From: Cyanophora paradoxa
Lineage: Eukaryota; Glaucocystophyceae; Cyanophorales; Cyanophoraceae
Assembly: GCA_004431415.1 (NCBI GenBank)
Contig: QPMI01000088.1
Span: 62,001 to 126,000, forward strand
DNA length: 64,000 nt
Reading direction: 5' to 3'
This document shows, one piece after another, positions 22,801-34,142 of this stretch; position 1 is the stretch's first letter, and each line of letters opens with the position of its first letter. The translations under genes and the position numbers were made by a program. A model generated the notes under the pieces. It searched no databases. It worked only from the letters and a program-made list of their open reading frames with translations, and was not told the origin of the DNA.

Positions 22801-23801
22801 TCGAGCCGATCTTGTCGCCCAGGTCCTGCATCGCCTTCGGGTTCGGGCCCATGAACGCGATCTTCGTCTTCGTGTTGTTCAGCGTCTCGGGCAGGCGCGG
22901 GTTCTCCGACGCGTGGCCCCAGCCGGCCCAGACGGCGTCGCAGCTCGTCTGCTCCGCGATGTCCACGATCAGCGACACGTTCGCGTAGTTGTTGTTGTTC
23001 GTCCCGCCGGGGACCTCCACGAACTCGTCCGCCAGGCGGATGTACTCCGCGTTCACCTGCGCGCGCGACGCTCGCGCCCGCCCCGGATCGTCCGCACGCG
23101 CGCGCGCCCCCGCGGACCTTCAGATCGTCGGGCGTGGCCATGACGACGAACTGGATCTGGCGCTCGTTGCCAAAGGTCTCGTACGCCCAGCGCCGAATGG
23201 AGCGGATCGCCTGCCCGCAAGCGATCAGAGCAAAGGAGGCGAGAAGGAAAGCGCACGCAGCACCTTGACGGCGCCGATGCCATTGTTCGCGATGAGGACC
23301 TTCCGGATGACCTTTGAGCCGCCCAGGCGGCGCACGTACTCCGCAACCGCATCGTCCGTATCCAGAGAGAGCGACAGACTAGCAGAGCCAGTCCGGTTGT
23401 GGAGCTCGTGGGTGGGCTTCTGAGACCGCGGATCGGCGTCAGCCGCGCGCGCGCACCCTCCCGGGCTGCCTCCCAGCCGATTCGCACGCTATCTAAGATG
23501 CTGAACCACTTCGCTAAGTGGCTTGATCGCCCGCGCCCGGGGGCGCGGACGCCGACGATCGCTATCAGGCGGGAGATTTCAACAACGGCAGGGCGCACCA
23601 TCTGCGGCGATGGCGGAACGCTCTTGGCCTTCACGCCAGACGAACCCTCACCACCCGCAACTGCAGATCGCGCGGCGGCAGGCCCGTGAGTGACGTTGAC
23701 GAGGATCCGATCGATGAGACCACAGGCCGGCGAGCGTTGGTCTCGGCGCGCAACGCACCACCGTTAGAGCCACCGGCTGCCCCGTCTTTGACGTTCACCA
23801 T
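13853..23801 (-). CDS. ACC: Homomeric (multidomain) acetyl-CoA carboxylase
   Basis: A ~10-kb, intron-rich gene. ATG at 23801 ([14 protein letters not shown]) is my best start, with [12 protein letters not shown] in the next exon. Biotin carboxylase exons include [67 protein letters not shown] and SSGQIHEF-type blocks down to about 21.3 kb. The biotin-carrier site is EVMKMYMPL, biotinyl Lys codon at 19889-19891. A long central domain spans about 19.6-17.1 kb. The carboxyltransferase halves contain [20 protein letters not shown] (about 16.6 kb) and [11 protein letters not shown] plus [17 protein letters not shown] (about 15.5-15.3 kb). The stop is at 13853-13855, after [11 protein letters not shown]. 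It makes malonyl-CoA. No transit peptide is obvious, so a cytosolic location is likely. Several introns have GC donors, for example near 15768 and 16084. Confidence 0.95.
20764..21338 (-). other. Oversized acetyl-CoA carboxylase intron
   Basis: Intron lying between the exons ending SIHGEIRTP (donor GTCCGCCCC) and beginning [20 protein letters not shown] (acceptor CCCCGCAG). In other acetyl-CoA carboxylases, as I recall, these two blocks are adjacent. At roughly 575 nt it is far longer than the 60-100 nt typical here. Most of the excess is a 122-bp tandem repeat. Confidence 0.85.
20958..21270 (-). repeat. 122-bp tandem repeat, 2.6 copies, inside intron
   Basis: Copies begin at 20958, 21080 and 21202. 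The first two are identical by eye over 122 bp, and the third matches for 69 bp, then diverges. Read in the gene direction, each full unit contains GTAAAG, then TGCTGAC, then a C/T-rich stretch ending TTCTTCCTAG. That is a complete set of intron-like signals 87 nt long, followed by a 35-nt spacer. Confidence 0.95.
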
Positions 23802-24514
23802 GGCCCAGCTGCGTGCCGGAAAACGGAAGTCCCGAGATCAGACCAGGTTCGCGCGCGCGCGGCGCTGGCCATCTGGGGTCTAAGACTGCTGCCACGGAGT
23901 TGAAGAAGCTAGCCTTCAGCTCGGGCACGGCCGGCGCAGATCGGGTCCCCAACCGGCGCTGTATGCGCACAGCGCACCAAGATCCGAACAATCTCCGAGG
24001 CCAAGATGCTTGAGCGCCACGCTTCGAGCTCCTCAACGCATCGGCAGCCGGATCCAACTCGCGGCGATGCTTTGCCGGCAGGCCTGGCGCTGCGCGGCGA
24101 ACTATGGCGTACCCCCCGACGATGTGCTTGTCACCGCGCCGACCGTCTGCTTCCCGCCGCTTCAACGAGCATGCGTAAAAGACGTATACGTAAACTTTTT
24201 TAATCGGCGCGTCTAGATCTAACATTCGTGTCCGACCGACTCTGCAGCATGCGCAAGCGCGTACACGTACGCGTACGAGTGCTGGCACTGCGGCGAATTC
24301 GAAAAGAATGCAATATAAATGGAAAAGAAATTGTATTATGTGACTGTCGGAAAAACACTCTGCACATCACAAAGGAATCTAGATCTGTACTGCCGGAATT
24401 GCATAATCGCGTCAACTGTACTGCTGACGGCGGGGCGGGGCGCAAGGCCCACGGGCCTCTACGCGCCCTAAGCTACGGGGGGCACTACGGGGGGCGGGCG
24501 TCGCCCGGGGCGGC
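23802..24514. other. Intergenic region upstream of ACC
   Basis: About 710 bp between the ACC start and the CYP51 stop (same strand). It becomes AT-rich at 24170-24420, with a palindrome-like run of CGTAC/GTACG words at 24258-24284. Presumably it holds the ACC promoter. No supported gene. Confidence 0.5.
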
Positions 24515-26556
24515 CTACAGGGCGGAGGGGGTGTGGATGCGGGTGTAGCGGACTTTGGAGGGGCGCGAGGGGCCGACGACGAGGGCCTCGTAGACGGGGG
24601 TGGGGAAGGGGCCCTCGAGCTCGAACTTGAAGTCGCGGAGGAGCACCGTCCAGATGGTCTTGATCTGGAGGAAGGCGAACTGCTCGCCCAGGCACGCGTG
24701 GCGCCCGGCGCCGAAGCCGAGCCAGCCCATCGCCACCTTCTTGTCCTCCTCGCGCGGCGGCACTGCCGCCCGAGCGCATCAGAGGACGAACGGACGGGAG
24801 GCGGGGGCGGGGGCGGCGGGGCGCACGGAAGCGGTACGGGTCGAACTCGTCGACGTTGGTGAAGATCTCCTTGACGCGGCCGCCGAGCGCCGGCGAGCAG
24901 AAGAGGAAGTCGCCGACGGGGATCGTGTAGCCCTTGCAATTCACCTCCTTGAGCACCTTGCGCATCACGAAGATGAGCGGCGGCGTCATTCGCAGCGCCT
25001 GCGCCGGGGTCGGTCAGCGGGGCACAGAGCGGGGAGGAGCGAGGGGTGGGCGGGCCTCCTTGATGCAGGCGTGGAGCAGGTCCATCTTGCGGAGGGCGTC
25101 GGCGGTGATCTGGCCGCCCGTCTCCCCCAGCACGCGCTGCTGCTCCTCGCGGACGCCCTCGCTGCGGCCCCCGGTCAGGGCGGCGGGGCGGGGGCGAGCA
25201 GCGGGGCGGCGGGCCGGCGGGGCGCTTACACGACGTCCTTGCGGCGGTGCATGTAGAGGCCGGTCCAGGCGGAGGTGATGGAGCTGGTGTGCTGGCCGGC
25301 GAAGAGAAGCGCGAGCATGAGCCCGCCGACCATCTCGGGAGTGTTCTTCGTGCCGTCCTTGTACGTGTGGTCCATGAACGCCTGCAGCACGTCGTCGTGC
25401 TGCGCGCCGCGTCAGCGCGCGGGAAAGCAAGAGGAGCAGGAGGAGGATAAGAAGAGGGGCCGACCTTGACGTTGGGGTTGGCGCGACGCTGCTGGATGAT
25501 GGTGTCGAAGATCTTGGCGATGTCCTTGCGGGCCTGGTCGCGGATCTTGTGCTTCTTGATCGGCAGGTACGGTGCGAAGAACGAGATGGGCGTCACGCCC
25601 TCGTCGACCTTGTGGAGCAGCGGCTCCATCTCGGAGAACATGTGCTCGCGGATCTCGGGGCCTGCGGCGCAAATCAGCGGCCGGCGCGGCGCCGCGGCGA
25701 CAGCGCCGCGGACCCATGAGGCAGCGGGTGGCGGTAAGGATGATGAGCTTGCTGAGCTCGTCGGACAGGTCGACGACGCCCGAGTCGCCCCAGCGGCGGA
25801 AGAACTCCTCGGCCTCCTGGATCTGCGCGCCGCGCGAGAGTTTCAGCTCGACGCTCCCTAGATTGAGTGTACAGTCTGCGCACCATGAGCGGCACGTACG
25901 ACTTGAGCTTCTCGGCGCGGAGGACGGCGTGGACGAGCTTGAGCTGTTCGGCGCGCTTCTCCGGCGTCGCGCCGTACACGACGTCGGGACCGAACATGGG
26001 AACCTAGAGCAGAAGACGTTAGGTGGCGTGGGCCGCTGCGGCGGGGGCGGCCCGCGCACGGAGAAGTCGTAGGCCTCCTGCTGGCTGAGCTCCTCATCGC
26101 TCGACTTGAAGAACGTCTGGTGGGGCTCCGGGCCGACCATGAACGTGAGCCGGTACCCGAAGAGCTTGATGGTGAAGATCTCGCCATACTGCCGCTCGGA
26201 GCGTTAGGTCGGGTCTCGCGCGGTTACGCGCCGCTCGCGCCGACCTTCTCATAGCCGTACTTGGCGAGCTTGAGCGGGTCCTGGAGGAACGCGAAGATGG
26301 GGCCGACGAACGGAATGGTCGAGGAGACGAGCGGCGGCGCGTTCTTCGGTCCCTGCGGCGCAGCACGTCAGCGGCGGCAACACGACGGAGCGGTGCAGGC
26401 GTCTAAATGACGTCGCAAATTGTGACTGCGCACCTTGAAGAGAGAGGACACGAGGAGGAGGACGAGCAGCGCGGCGCCACCGACGATGCCGAGCGCGACT
26501 GGCTCGTAGGCCAGCACCGCCGCGTAAAGCTTATCTGGCTGCGTGATGAGGTCCAT
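24515..26556 (-). CDS. CYP51: CYP51 sterol 14-alpha-demethylase
   Basis: Start at 26556 ([20 protein letters not shown]) leads into a hydrophobic anchor ([20 protein letters not shown]). Then come [40 protein letters not shown], the CYP51-diagnostic I-helix [15 protein letters not shown] (about 25.3 kb), the ExxR region [11 protein letters not shown], and the haem-binding loop [20 protein letters not shown] (about 24.7 kb). The C-terminus is [12 protein letters not shown], stop at 24515. The enzyme removes the 14-alpha methyl group of sterol precursors in the ER. It looks intact. Introns are 60-100 nt, including a GC-donor intron after the HACIKE exon (near 25061). Confidence 0.94.
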
Positions 26557-26925
26557 CGCAGCCTGTGCTGACGCTCCGACGCTCCCTGGGTTGGCGGGAG
26601 TGGCGTGAGTCGCCGAGTCAACACCTCGGGCAGGACTTCCCGGTCTTGTACCCCCGCCAAGAAGACTTCAAGAACATCGCGAGTCGAACCTCGAATTCGT
26701 TGCCAAATGCATTCCTATTGCTTGCCCTTGAAATTGCAACTACGGTTTCGAATTAAGTGGTCGCCTTCAACTCATGCATGCCTGTACTTGCAATTGCGTG
26801 CTCAAACTATTGCTTTCGGGCTGAGAGACTTGACTGGACGAAATCAATATTGCACTTCGTGCGTTCAATCTCACACCGCCCTGCCACTAAAAACTAGTCT
26901 TACGCTGTGCAAAGGAGAGGTACCC
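26557..26925. other. Intergenic region upstream of CYP51
   Basis: About 370 bp of moderately AT-rich DNA containing TTGAAATTGCAAC-type words. Probably the CYP51 promoter plus the 3' end of the neighbouring gene. No ORF with support. Confidence 0.5.
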
Positions 26926-28154
26926 TCACTCCGAAAGGGTGCCGCTGATAACGCTGTCGATCTTGGCCTGTTCCCTGTCCTTCCTGTCCTTCTGTGCATC
27001 ATCAGCCTCCTGCAGCAAAGAGTTTCAGCCCATCCAACCAGTCCGCAGCGAGCATGAAAGGCCCACCTCGTCCTCATCTCCTGTTGCTCCTCGCTTCTTT
27101 CTTGCACGCTCCGCTTTCCTCCTCTCTGCTGCTTGTCGCTCTTTCTCGGCTGCAAGCAGCAAGTCAGCAATGCAAAGAGTACATACAGTGCATGAGGCTC
27201 GAACCGGCCCGTCGCTTCTCCAAGTAGTTGAACGTATGCCTGCAGGGATGCAATAGTCAAAGAGCTGGAAATCTTTCAGAATCCATAAATCAATGTGCCA
27301 CACCTTTCAAACTGCTCAGGATCATTGCCATAGTTGCGGTATAGGCCAAGGAGACCCTCATCCTTGGATGTTGCCATTAGAACCAGGTCATCACGATCCG
27401 CAGGGTTCATCTTGGTCGTCCCATCGGATGCAAAGTGCATGCCCTCTAGTAATCGCATTAGACCTGCTTGAACAGGGTCGTCTATTGGGAAGCCTGGGTG
27501 TAGGCAAAAGCCCATCAGAGACCGAGCGATTCAAAAATAAACATAGCCTACCCTTGTCCAAGCTGAGCCGCAAGGGGATCTCAAGTCGCTGTGCCCTGCA
27601 GCAGACGAGGATGAGCCCCAGTGCTGTATGAATCAGCCGCGACGCGCCGCACCGGGTCCAGACGATCCAACTGTCGTCTGTCAAATACCTCACTTGCGTG
27701 GAGTTCTTAACGGGCTCGCAGAAGTGCGGCGGAATCCAGCGGCAGACCGCCCTGATCTCCTCTGGCGTCAAGCCGGGGGTCTGCAGGGAGATGTGCTTCT
27801 TCAAAGAGCTCAGTGTCGGCCATCGCATCATGACTGTCTTCATCTCGCCATTCGGGAACTCGATAGTGCGCAGGCCCTTGCCTGCAAGTCGACCGGTCGG
27901 CTAGGGTGCCCGGCGCGCTTAAGGCGCGCCCGCACCGAAGATGAATCCCTTGAGTACATGGAACGCAAACGCAGCGCCACCGATGTCCTGCGCGCGCTCG
28001 GCGGTCAGCGGCACGCAAAAGACTCGCGCCGGTTGGCGGCTCGCCGCACCTTCCAGTACGACGCCACGAACGCCGGCACCTTAGCTCCGGCCGCGAGCGC
28101 CTTCGTCCCGACCGCTGCCGCCTTCGCGGCCGCTATCTCAAACCCGGTCGGCAT
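26926..28154 (-). CDS. Unrecognised protein, possible mitochondrial presequence, coiled-coil C-terminus
   Basis: ATG at 28154 opens MPTGFEIAAAKAAAVGTKAL, an amphipathic Ala/Lys helix that could be a mitochondrial presequence or membrane-surface helix. After an intron come IGGAAFAFHVLKGFIFG, then RTIEFPNGEMKTVMMRWPTL with LTPEEIRAVCRWIPPHFCEP. A further exon has DPVQAGLMRLLEGMHFASDG and LLGLYRNYGNDPEQFER. A charged coiled-coil exon (LLLAAEKERQAAERRKAERA) and a final exon EADDAQKDRKDREQAKIDSV end at stop 26926-26928. The splice signals and frames are consistent across at least six exons, so it is a real gene. I do not recognise the family. Divergent from POLD4, 237 bp between start codons. Confidence 0.6.
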
Positions 28155-28391
28155 CCGCGCCGGGCCAGGGCTCGCGGCGGTGCCTTCCTATTACAACCGA
28201 TCGCCAATGCTAGCAGCGCCGCTCAGTAAACGCTCCAGCCACTGCTGGGCTGGGTTGTGGGTACACACTGGGGGTACACTGTCGAGCGACCCTCGAGCTC
28301 TCCTTCCGCCTGGCTTCTGAACTTTATCAATTCTGATCGTTTCGGCAGCCAGCGAACTTTAAGCTAGTCATCTCAGGCGAAACCGAAAGCG

Positions 28392-28927
28392 ATGCCGCCG
28401 AAGTCGACGGCGAAGCCTCCCGCTGCGGCTGCCAGCAAGCGCAACGCGCCCGATATCAGAGATCAGTTTCAGCAGAAGCGTCCGAGGCAGCAGGAAAAGA
28501 GCGAGAAGAACCTCGAGCCCTCGAAATCGGTGACCGCAGGTTCGCATAAGCGTACGCCGCGTGCTGGCCTGTACGCGCTCTCTACGTAATTTCTAGCTTC
28601 TAACACTTCTCCTAGCGGCGGCAGTAACTTCGCCCACTCCGCGCGCCGAGGTCAAGCCGAACATCGTGCCAACCGAGGTTGAAGAGGAGGAGCTCAAGAC
28701 GTTCGATCTGACGAACGCGTGGGGGCCTTGCGACGGCATGACACGTCAAGAAAGGTGCGAGGGTCCTCGCGCATCGGCGCGCGCTGGATAAGCGCATGCT
28801 GAGAGGCACCTCGACCAGGTTCGCGCGAGCTGAGAAGCTCGGCCTGGATCCCCCGGCGCGCATCGGCGCGCTTCTCAAGAAGTACGGAAGCGCCGCCGAC
28901 GGGTGCATCTGGAGCGACCGCGTGTGA
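28392..28927 (+). CDS. POLD4: DNA polymerase delta subunit 4 (POLD4/Cdm1-like)
   Basis: Three exons. The first is Lys/Pro/Ala-rich with QFQQKRPRQQEK, a PCNA-binding-like QxxF-type N-terminus. The second contains LKTFDLTNAWGPCDGMTRQE. The third, after a GTGCGAGG...GACCAG intron, gives FARAEKLGLDPPARIGALLK and ends CIWSDRV, stop 28925-28927. 'FDL..xxGPCxGxTRxxR..RAxxLGLxPP' is the diagnostic core of POLD4, the smallest, non-essential stabilising subunit of the replicative polymerase. About 125 residues, close to the usual 107-150. TRQER/FARAE reads in frame only with the intron removed. Confidence 0.88.
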
Positions 28928-29324
28928 ATTCGAAGCCCGGCCGCAGCCCGCGGCCGTCGAATATTTCTGAGCGGCCTTGAGCTCAACGCAGCGGCGTGCG
29001 GCTTTGTGCCCCTAGTAGCTCGATGACCCGTCTCACATAACTTGTAGCCTATCCAACTTTGCAAACTTGTACAACCTGTCGTCCCTCAGTTCTTGTGTCG
29101 GGACTCTTTCAGTCTCCCAGATCTGCCGCCCCCCCTTTCGCTGGGGCCTCGCCCTATTCTGCTGTTGCAACCTCCTAGTTTCTCGGTTTATTGTCGTTCT
29201 AGATGTGTAAATTGAAATTCAAGATTCGACAGAACGACCGTGCTTGTCATGATGATCATCGGATGCAGTTACAATCAATTACTTATGCTTGAGCTGAACT
29301 AGTAGGATTGTCGCAGACTCGCAG
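28928..29324. other. Convergent intergenic spacer
   Basis: About 400 bp between the POLD4 stop and the arrestin-like gene stop. A T-rich stretch near 29040-29290 probably carries 3' processing signals for both genes. No gene seen. Confidence 0.5.
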
Positions 29325-32300
29325 TCAAGAGCCAGAGGGCCGCCGGGATCCGGCGTTGACGTGGGCGCTCTCGCCGGGCGCTCTCCGCGCGAAGGTGGCG
29401 GCGAGGGGTACGGCGGCGGCCGCGGCCTGGACGAGGCGCTCGGCGCCGGTGGAGGCCCGCCGCGCAGGTGCCCGCCGCGCGCCGCCGCCGCCTCCTGCGC
29501 GCGCCCCGAAGTACGAGGCCCGCGTCTTGTACTGGTGCTCCCGGTTCTGCGGGTACAGCCACCGTTTGTAATTATCTCGGAGTTCATGCCGGGGCGCGGG
29601 CAGAGGAGCGACGGCACCATCTCGTAGTCGCGGGCGTACAGGAGCGCGTGCTCGAGGGCCTCCGCGTCGAGCACCCCCGGGAGGCTGCGGGCGGCTCGCG
29701 GGCGCGGCGCGAGCCGGGCGCGGCGCGGGCGGGGCGCACCTCGACCGGACGCGAGCGTCCCGCCGGTAGGGGGGCAGGGACCCCTCGGGGAGGCTGGCCC
29801 GGAGGGCGGCGGGGGCGGCGGGGGCGGGGGAGGAAGAGGGGGGTGGGGCGCTGGGGTTGGCCGGCGGCATGGGGGCCAGGCGGGCGGGGCGGGGGCGGAC
29901 AGCCCTGGCGCAGCATTCCGTGAGCGGGGGGCGAGGAGAGAGGGATCGAGGTGAACGCAGTACCCGGCGGGGGGTGTCATTCCGGGGAGCCAGGGGCCGC
30001 GGGGGAAGAAGGGGGAGGGGAGCCGCGTCGCCGCCGGCGCGCTCTCGGTGAGCGGGCTGGGCGGGGGGTCAGAACGCACACTGAGCCCGGGGGTTCGGGG
30101 TGGGATAAATGGGGGCGCACCCGGGGCCGAGGCCGCCATTGGGGGGATCGAGCCCGAAGATCCCCGGGGAGACGGGGGCCGAGGCCGAGGCCTGCGGGGG
30201 TTCGTCGGGGGGTACAGAGCCTTGCGGAGACGGGGCCAGCGCACCCGCAGCACGGGGGAGGGGGGCGTCTGGGAGAGGGGAGAGCCGGGCCCGCTGGGCC
30301 CGCCCTCGGCGCCCTGAAAGGGAGGAGTGAGACGCGGGGACACGGAGGACAGGAAAGAGGCGCACGGGGCCGGGGCCGGGGCTGGCGCTGGCCGTGGCGG
30401 GCGCGGGCGGGTCGGGTTCGTGGAGGTCCCCGGCGAGCGCGGGGAGGCCCAGGGGTGGGACGAGGGGGGCCCCGGAGAAGGACGAGGGGGACTGCGAGGG
30501 GACCTGCGACGCGGCTTCGAGTCAGGCGTGCGGGAGGGCGGGCCTTCGACGCGGGTCGGAGGGGTACGGGCGCACGGAGCTCCAGGAGGCCGGGGGCAGC
30601 TCGGCGCGGTGGAGGTGGGAGCGCGGGCGCGGGCCCCCGTGGCTCGGCCACGGCGGCGTCTGCAGAAACTGCCGCTGCGGACGGGACGCCGGGCTCGAAG
30701 CGCGCGCGGAAAGGGGACGGCGCGGGGTCCGAACCCGGAGGGCGAGGCGCTGGGCGGCCGCGGTCGGCGCCGGCGGCGGCGCCGAGGAGGAGGAGAATGA
30801 CGAGGAGGCGGTCCCGCCCTCGGAGGAGGTCGCCTGGCCGTCCGCCGATCCCTCCAGCGAGCTCGAGGCCGGGGGCGGGGGCGGAGCCTGCGCGGCCTCG
30901 TGAGGCCAAGCAGCTGCGCGCGCCTCCGCGGCAGGGGCACGGGCCTTGGGGAGGGACATGAGCCAGGCCACGTCCTGCGTGCCGTCCAGGGCGGAGAAGC
31001 TGCCCAGCGCGGGGGCCCGCCGGGGCGCCCCCGCGGGGGGCCACTCCTCCTCCACCACGTCCTCCGCCCCCGCCTCCTCGGCCCCGGCCCCCTCCTCCGC
31101 CCCCTCCGCCTGCGTCGCGTGCGTTCAGATGGCGGACGGAGCACGGGGCGGGGCACGGGCCTCCTCTGCGGCGGCGATGGCGCTGTTGCGGCGGAGGGGC
31201 GAGGCGCTGCGCCCCTCGCGCTCGCTCGAGCCCGAGTGGCTCGGCGGGCCCTCCCGCGACGGCCGCTTGCCCCCGCCCGAGACCGCCGTCTGCCCCCCGC
31301 CTCAGCCGGCGCGGCGGAGAGGAGGGGCGAGGGGGGCGGCGGACCCCGCGCGAGGAGCCGGCGGTGCTGGGCCCCTCGTGGTGCTGCCGGCCCTCGCTCC
31401 CCCGGCTCTGCCAAGGCCCCGGGTTGACATCAGCGTCGAACCAGGACCAGGAAAGGAAGGCAGGGGGGGGCGCGCACGTGCACGGAGAGGGTGGAGGTGC
31501 GCCGGTCGCGGCCCCGCGCGGCGGCGGCGGCTGCGGCCGCGGCCGCCGCCAGCTCCCTCAGGTGCGCCTCGAGCGCCTCCTGCGGGGGCGGGTGAGGGCG
31601 GGAGGGGCCGGCGGGGCGGGGGGCCGGGCCTGCGTGTGGACGAGGACGTCCGGGAAGGCCGAGGAGCGGAGGACGCGGGCGACCCGCCAGCCCCCCGGGA
31701 TCTCTTTCGAGCCGGCACCCCCGAGCCCCGAGGGCCGCGCCCCGCCCTCGGGCGTCCCCGCCCCCTCGTGCGCCCCTTCGTGGTCCCCGGATCTCCGCGC
31801 GCTGCGTCGCCGCCTCGGATGAGCGGAATGGAAGAGGCGCGGGCTCGGATCCCGGCGCGTGCCTCACGGACTTCGAGCGGGAGCCGTGGCCGGGGGGCAG
31901 CGTGCTGAGGAAGGAGGGAACGCCGGAGGGCACGGTCACCGAGGCAGCCCGCCTGAAGCGATCCTGCGGGTGCCGGCCTCTCAGCTCGCACCGATGAAGG
32001 GGCGCCGGCGCGGGGGGTACGGCGCACGTCGTCGCGGGGCAGGTCTGCGGCGGACCACGGGCAGTTCGACGCGTCCAGCGAGAGCTCAGCTACCACCGTC
32101 TCCCTGCGGCACGCTCAGGAGGGGAGGTGTCGGAGGGCTCGGGATGGGGTACGGCACCCGTCCTCGAGGAGGGCCTCGCAGGAGACAAGGAACGAGACGT
32201 GCACGCGGCCCGTCTGGAGGGGTACCGCGTCCCGCGGAAGCTCCACGTCCACCGCCACTAAGCAAAGGGGGTATAAGTGAACTGTGGGGAGGAGGAGGGG

Positions 32301-33606
32301 GGCGGAAAGGGGGTACGGCCGCACCGCACTCGTGAAGGAGGCGGGAGGTGGGGGCGAAGTCGAGGCGCTCGGTCTCCTGGTCCCCGAACCTGCGCCCCGA
32401 CGCTCGGATCAATAGAGAGTACCCCGCAAAGAGAGGCGGCGCGCACTTGCGGGCGAGGAGGGTGCGGCGGAGCTGGCGCCAGGAGTCGCCCCAGCGCACC
32501 AGCGTCAGCTCCTCCACCATCACAGCCACCTTCGCCACGTCTGCGCGAGGGGCGGCCGCGGTCGGCCCGGGCGCGGCCCGGGAGGTGCGCGAGGGGCGGG
32601 GGGGCGGACCGGGGGCCTCGGCGTCGTGGCAGACGTCGACGACGAGAACGGCGCGCCCGCGGTGCGACTCGTGCGCCCGCCGCACCGCCAGCGTCACCTG
32701 CGCCCCGGCCCGCCGCGTCGGATGTCGCCTGGCCTGGGCGGGGCGCCCCGCGCCCCAGGCGCACCGCGTTCGCCACGAAGGCGGGGACGCCGTCGGCGGC
32801 GGCGCTCGGGCGGCGCTCCGTGCCGGGCCCGCCCTCGGACAGGGGCTCCATCGCCGGCCGCGCGCCCCCGCCGGCGGGTACGCCGTCCGAGAGCGCCGTC
32901 ACTATGAGCGACCGGTGCTCCTCCCGGGCCGCCGGCCGCGGCGGCGGCGCCGGAGCGGGTCCGGGGGGGCCGCCCCGCCCCCTCCCCCGCCGCCTCTCCC
33001 GCCCGGGGTCCTGCGCCGCACACCTCATCTGAGGCGGCAGGAGGGAGGGGGGACGGTACGGGGCGGCGCACGTGGGGGAGGATGGGTACAGTGATCTCGA
33101 CCTCGCGTCGCTGCCCCTCAGAGACCTGAACGACCGCCTGCGGGGGCGCTCGGGGCCGGGCGGGGGGCGCTCGAGGGGCGGCGGGGTGCGGAGTGGAGGA
33201 CCTTCAGGGCGTAGCGGATGGAGAAGGCGGCGCCGGGGCGCTCGAAGGTGGGGTGCGCGTCGTGGGGCACGGCGAGCTTGAACGGCACGGGGGCCTCCCG
33301 GGCGCGCTGGCCGTGGCGGCCGCGGCGGGCCTCCTCCTCGCCCGCGGCCGGGGCCGGGGCCGGGGCGGCGGGAGCGGGCTCCTGGGCGGGGCCGGGCAGG
33401 GGGACGCGGGTCCAGACGAGGGCGCGGCTGCGGCTCTCGGTCTTCCACTTGCGTCGCCCGCCGGGGGCCCGCGTGCGCAGCGAGGCGACCTCGAGGAGCA
33501 GGAGGGCCATCACGCGCGCCCCGCCCGCCTCCCCGGCGCTGAACGACACGCTCCCCCGCAGCGCGCTCCCAGCGTACGCCACCCGCTCCTCCGTCTCGAT
33601 CTTCAT
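29325..33606 (-). CDS. Large low-complexity protein with arrestin-like N-terminal half
   Basis: ATG at 33606 gives MKIETEERVAYAGSALRGSV, then ALLLLEVASLRTR, VPFKLAVPHDAHPTFERPGA, VEITVPILPH, EEHRSLIVTALSDGVP, VAKVAVMVEELTLVRWGDSW, FGDQETERLDFAPTSRLLHE and VAVDVELPRDAVPLQTGRVH. The order (Y-G-x-LRG strand, antibody-like beta strands, a late 'ELP...VPLQTGR..VSFLV' strand) resembles arrestin-domain (alpha-arrestin) proteins. The rest, about 29.3-31.9 kb, is Pro/Ala/Arg/Ser-rich with short ordered pieces (EALEHALLYARDYEMVPSLL, WLYPQNREHQYKTRASYFGA) and ends SRRPSGS. Exon ends in the low-complexity part are very uncertain, and this could be two genes. Introns are extremely GC-rich. Confidence 0.5.
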
Positions 33607-34142
33607 CCTAGTTGCTGGTCCCGAGGTCTACAGGGCGGCGGCCGCGGTGGCCCTGTTATTCGACCAACGAAACTTCAGATCGCCCGGCCGCCGACCAAAG
33701 AAACCTGGGCATTGAGCTTCTTTAGAGGCGGAAAGGATACAGTGAGTGGGCCCGGGCGCGCACGACACTCAAATTGGGGTGCCAGTGACGAGCATCTTTA
33801 TAGCTGCGGGCCAGCCTCCAGCGGGGCTCGGTCCGGATCTTCGATCGAAGAGATTTCGTGTCAACCAGGCTCAAAAACTAGCGCAAGGCCTCCGAGCGGC
33901 TGTTGGCAAGGGTTCGATGAAACTCGCAAGTCTACTCGGACGCGCTATGCAAGCGGATTTCCACTATTTTCGGGGCTAGGAAGAACAGCGACTTGCCGAC
34001 GCTGCTGCCCGTGCCCTCAACAGCGAGATGGCTCGATAGCTCGGCGAATGGGGGTACACGCAAGCGAGTGTTCGAACGGCTTGCCAGCATGGTGCTCTCC
34101 GCGCGCCTGTGAAGGGTTAGAAGTTAGCTACGCGTCGCTAGT
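33607..34142. other. Divergent intergenic region
   Basis: About 535 bp between head-to-head start codons at 33606 (-) and 34143 (+), of balanced composition. TTAGCTA lies at 34124-34130, just 13 bp before the + gene ATG. No gene seen. Confidence 0.5.

Noticed and set aside
24258-24284. Replication origin or operator palindrome (CGTAC repeats)
   Set aside because: Short, imperfect and unaccompanied by any other origin or regulatory feature.
29279-31414. 711-codon uninterrupted minus-strand frame taken as a single exon
   Set aside because: It reads through clear splice signals and mixes ordered pieces from other frames; retained only as part of the spliced arrestin-like gene.
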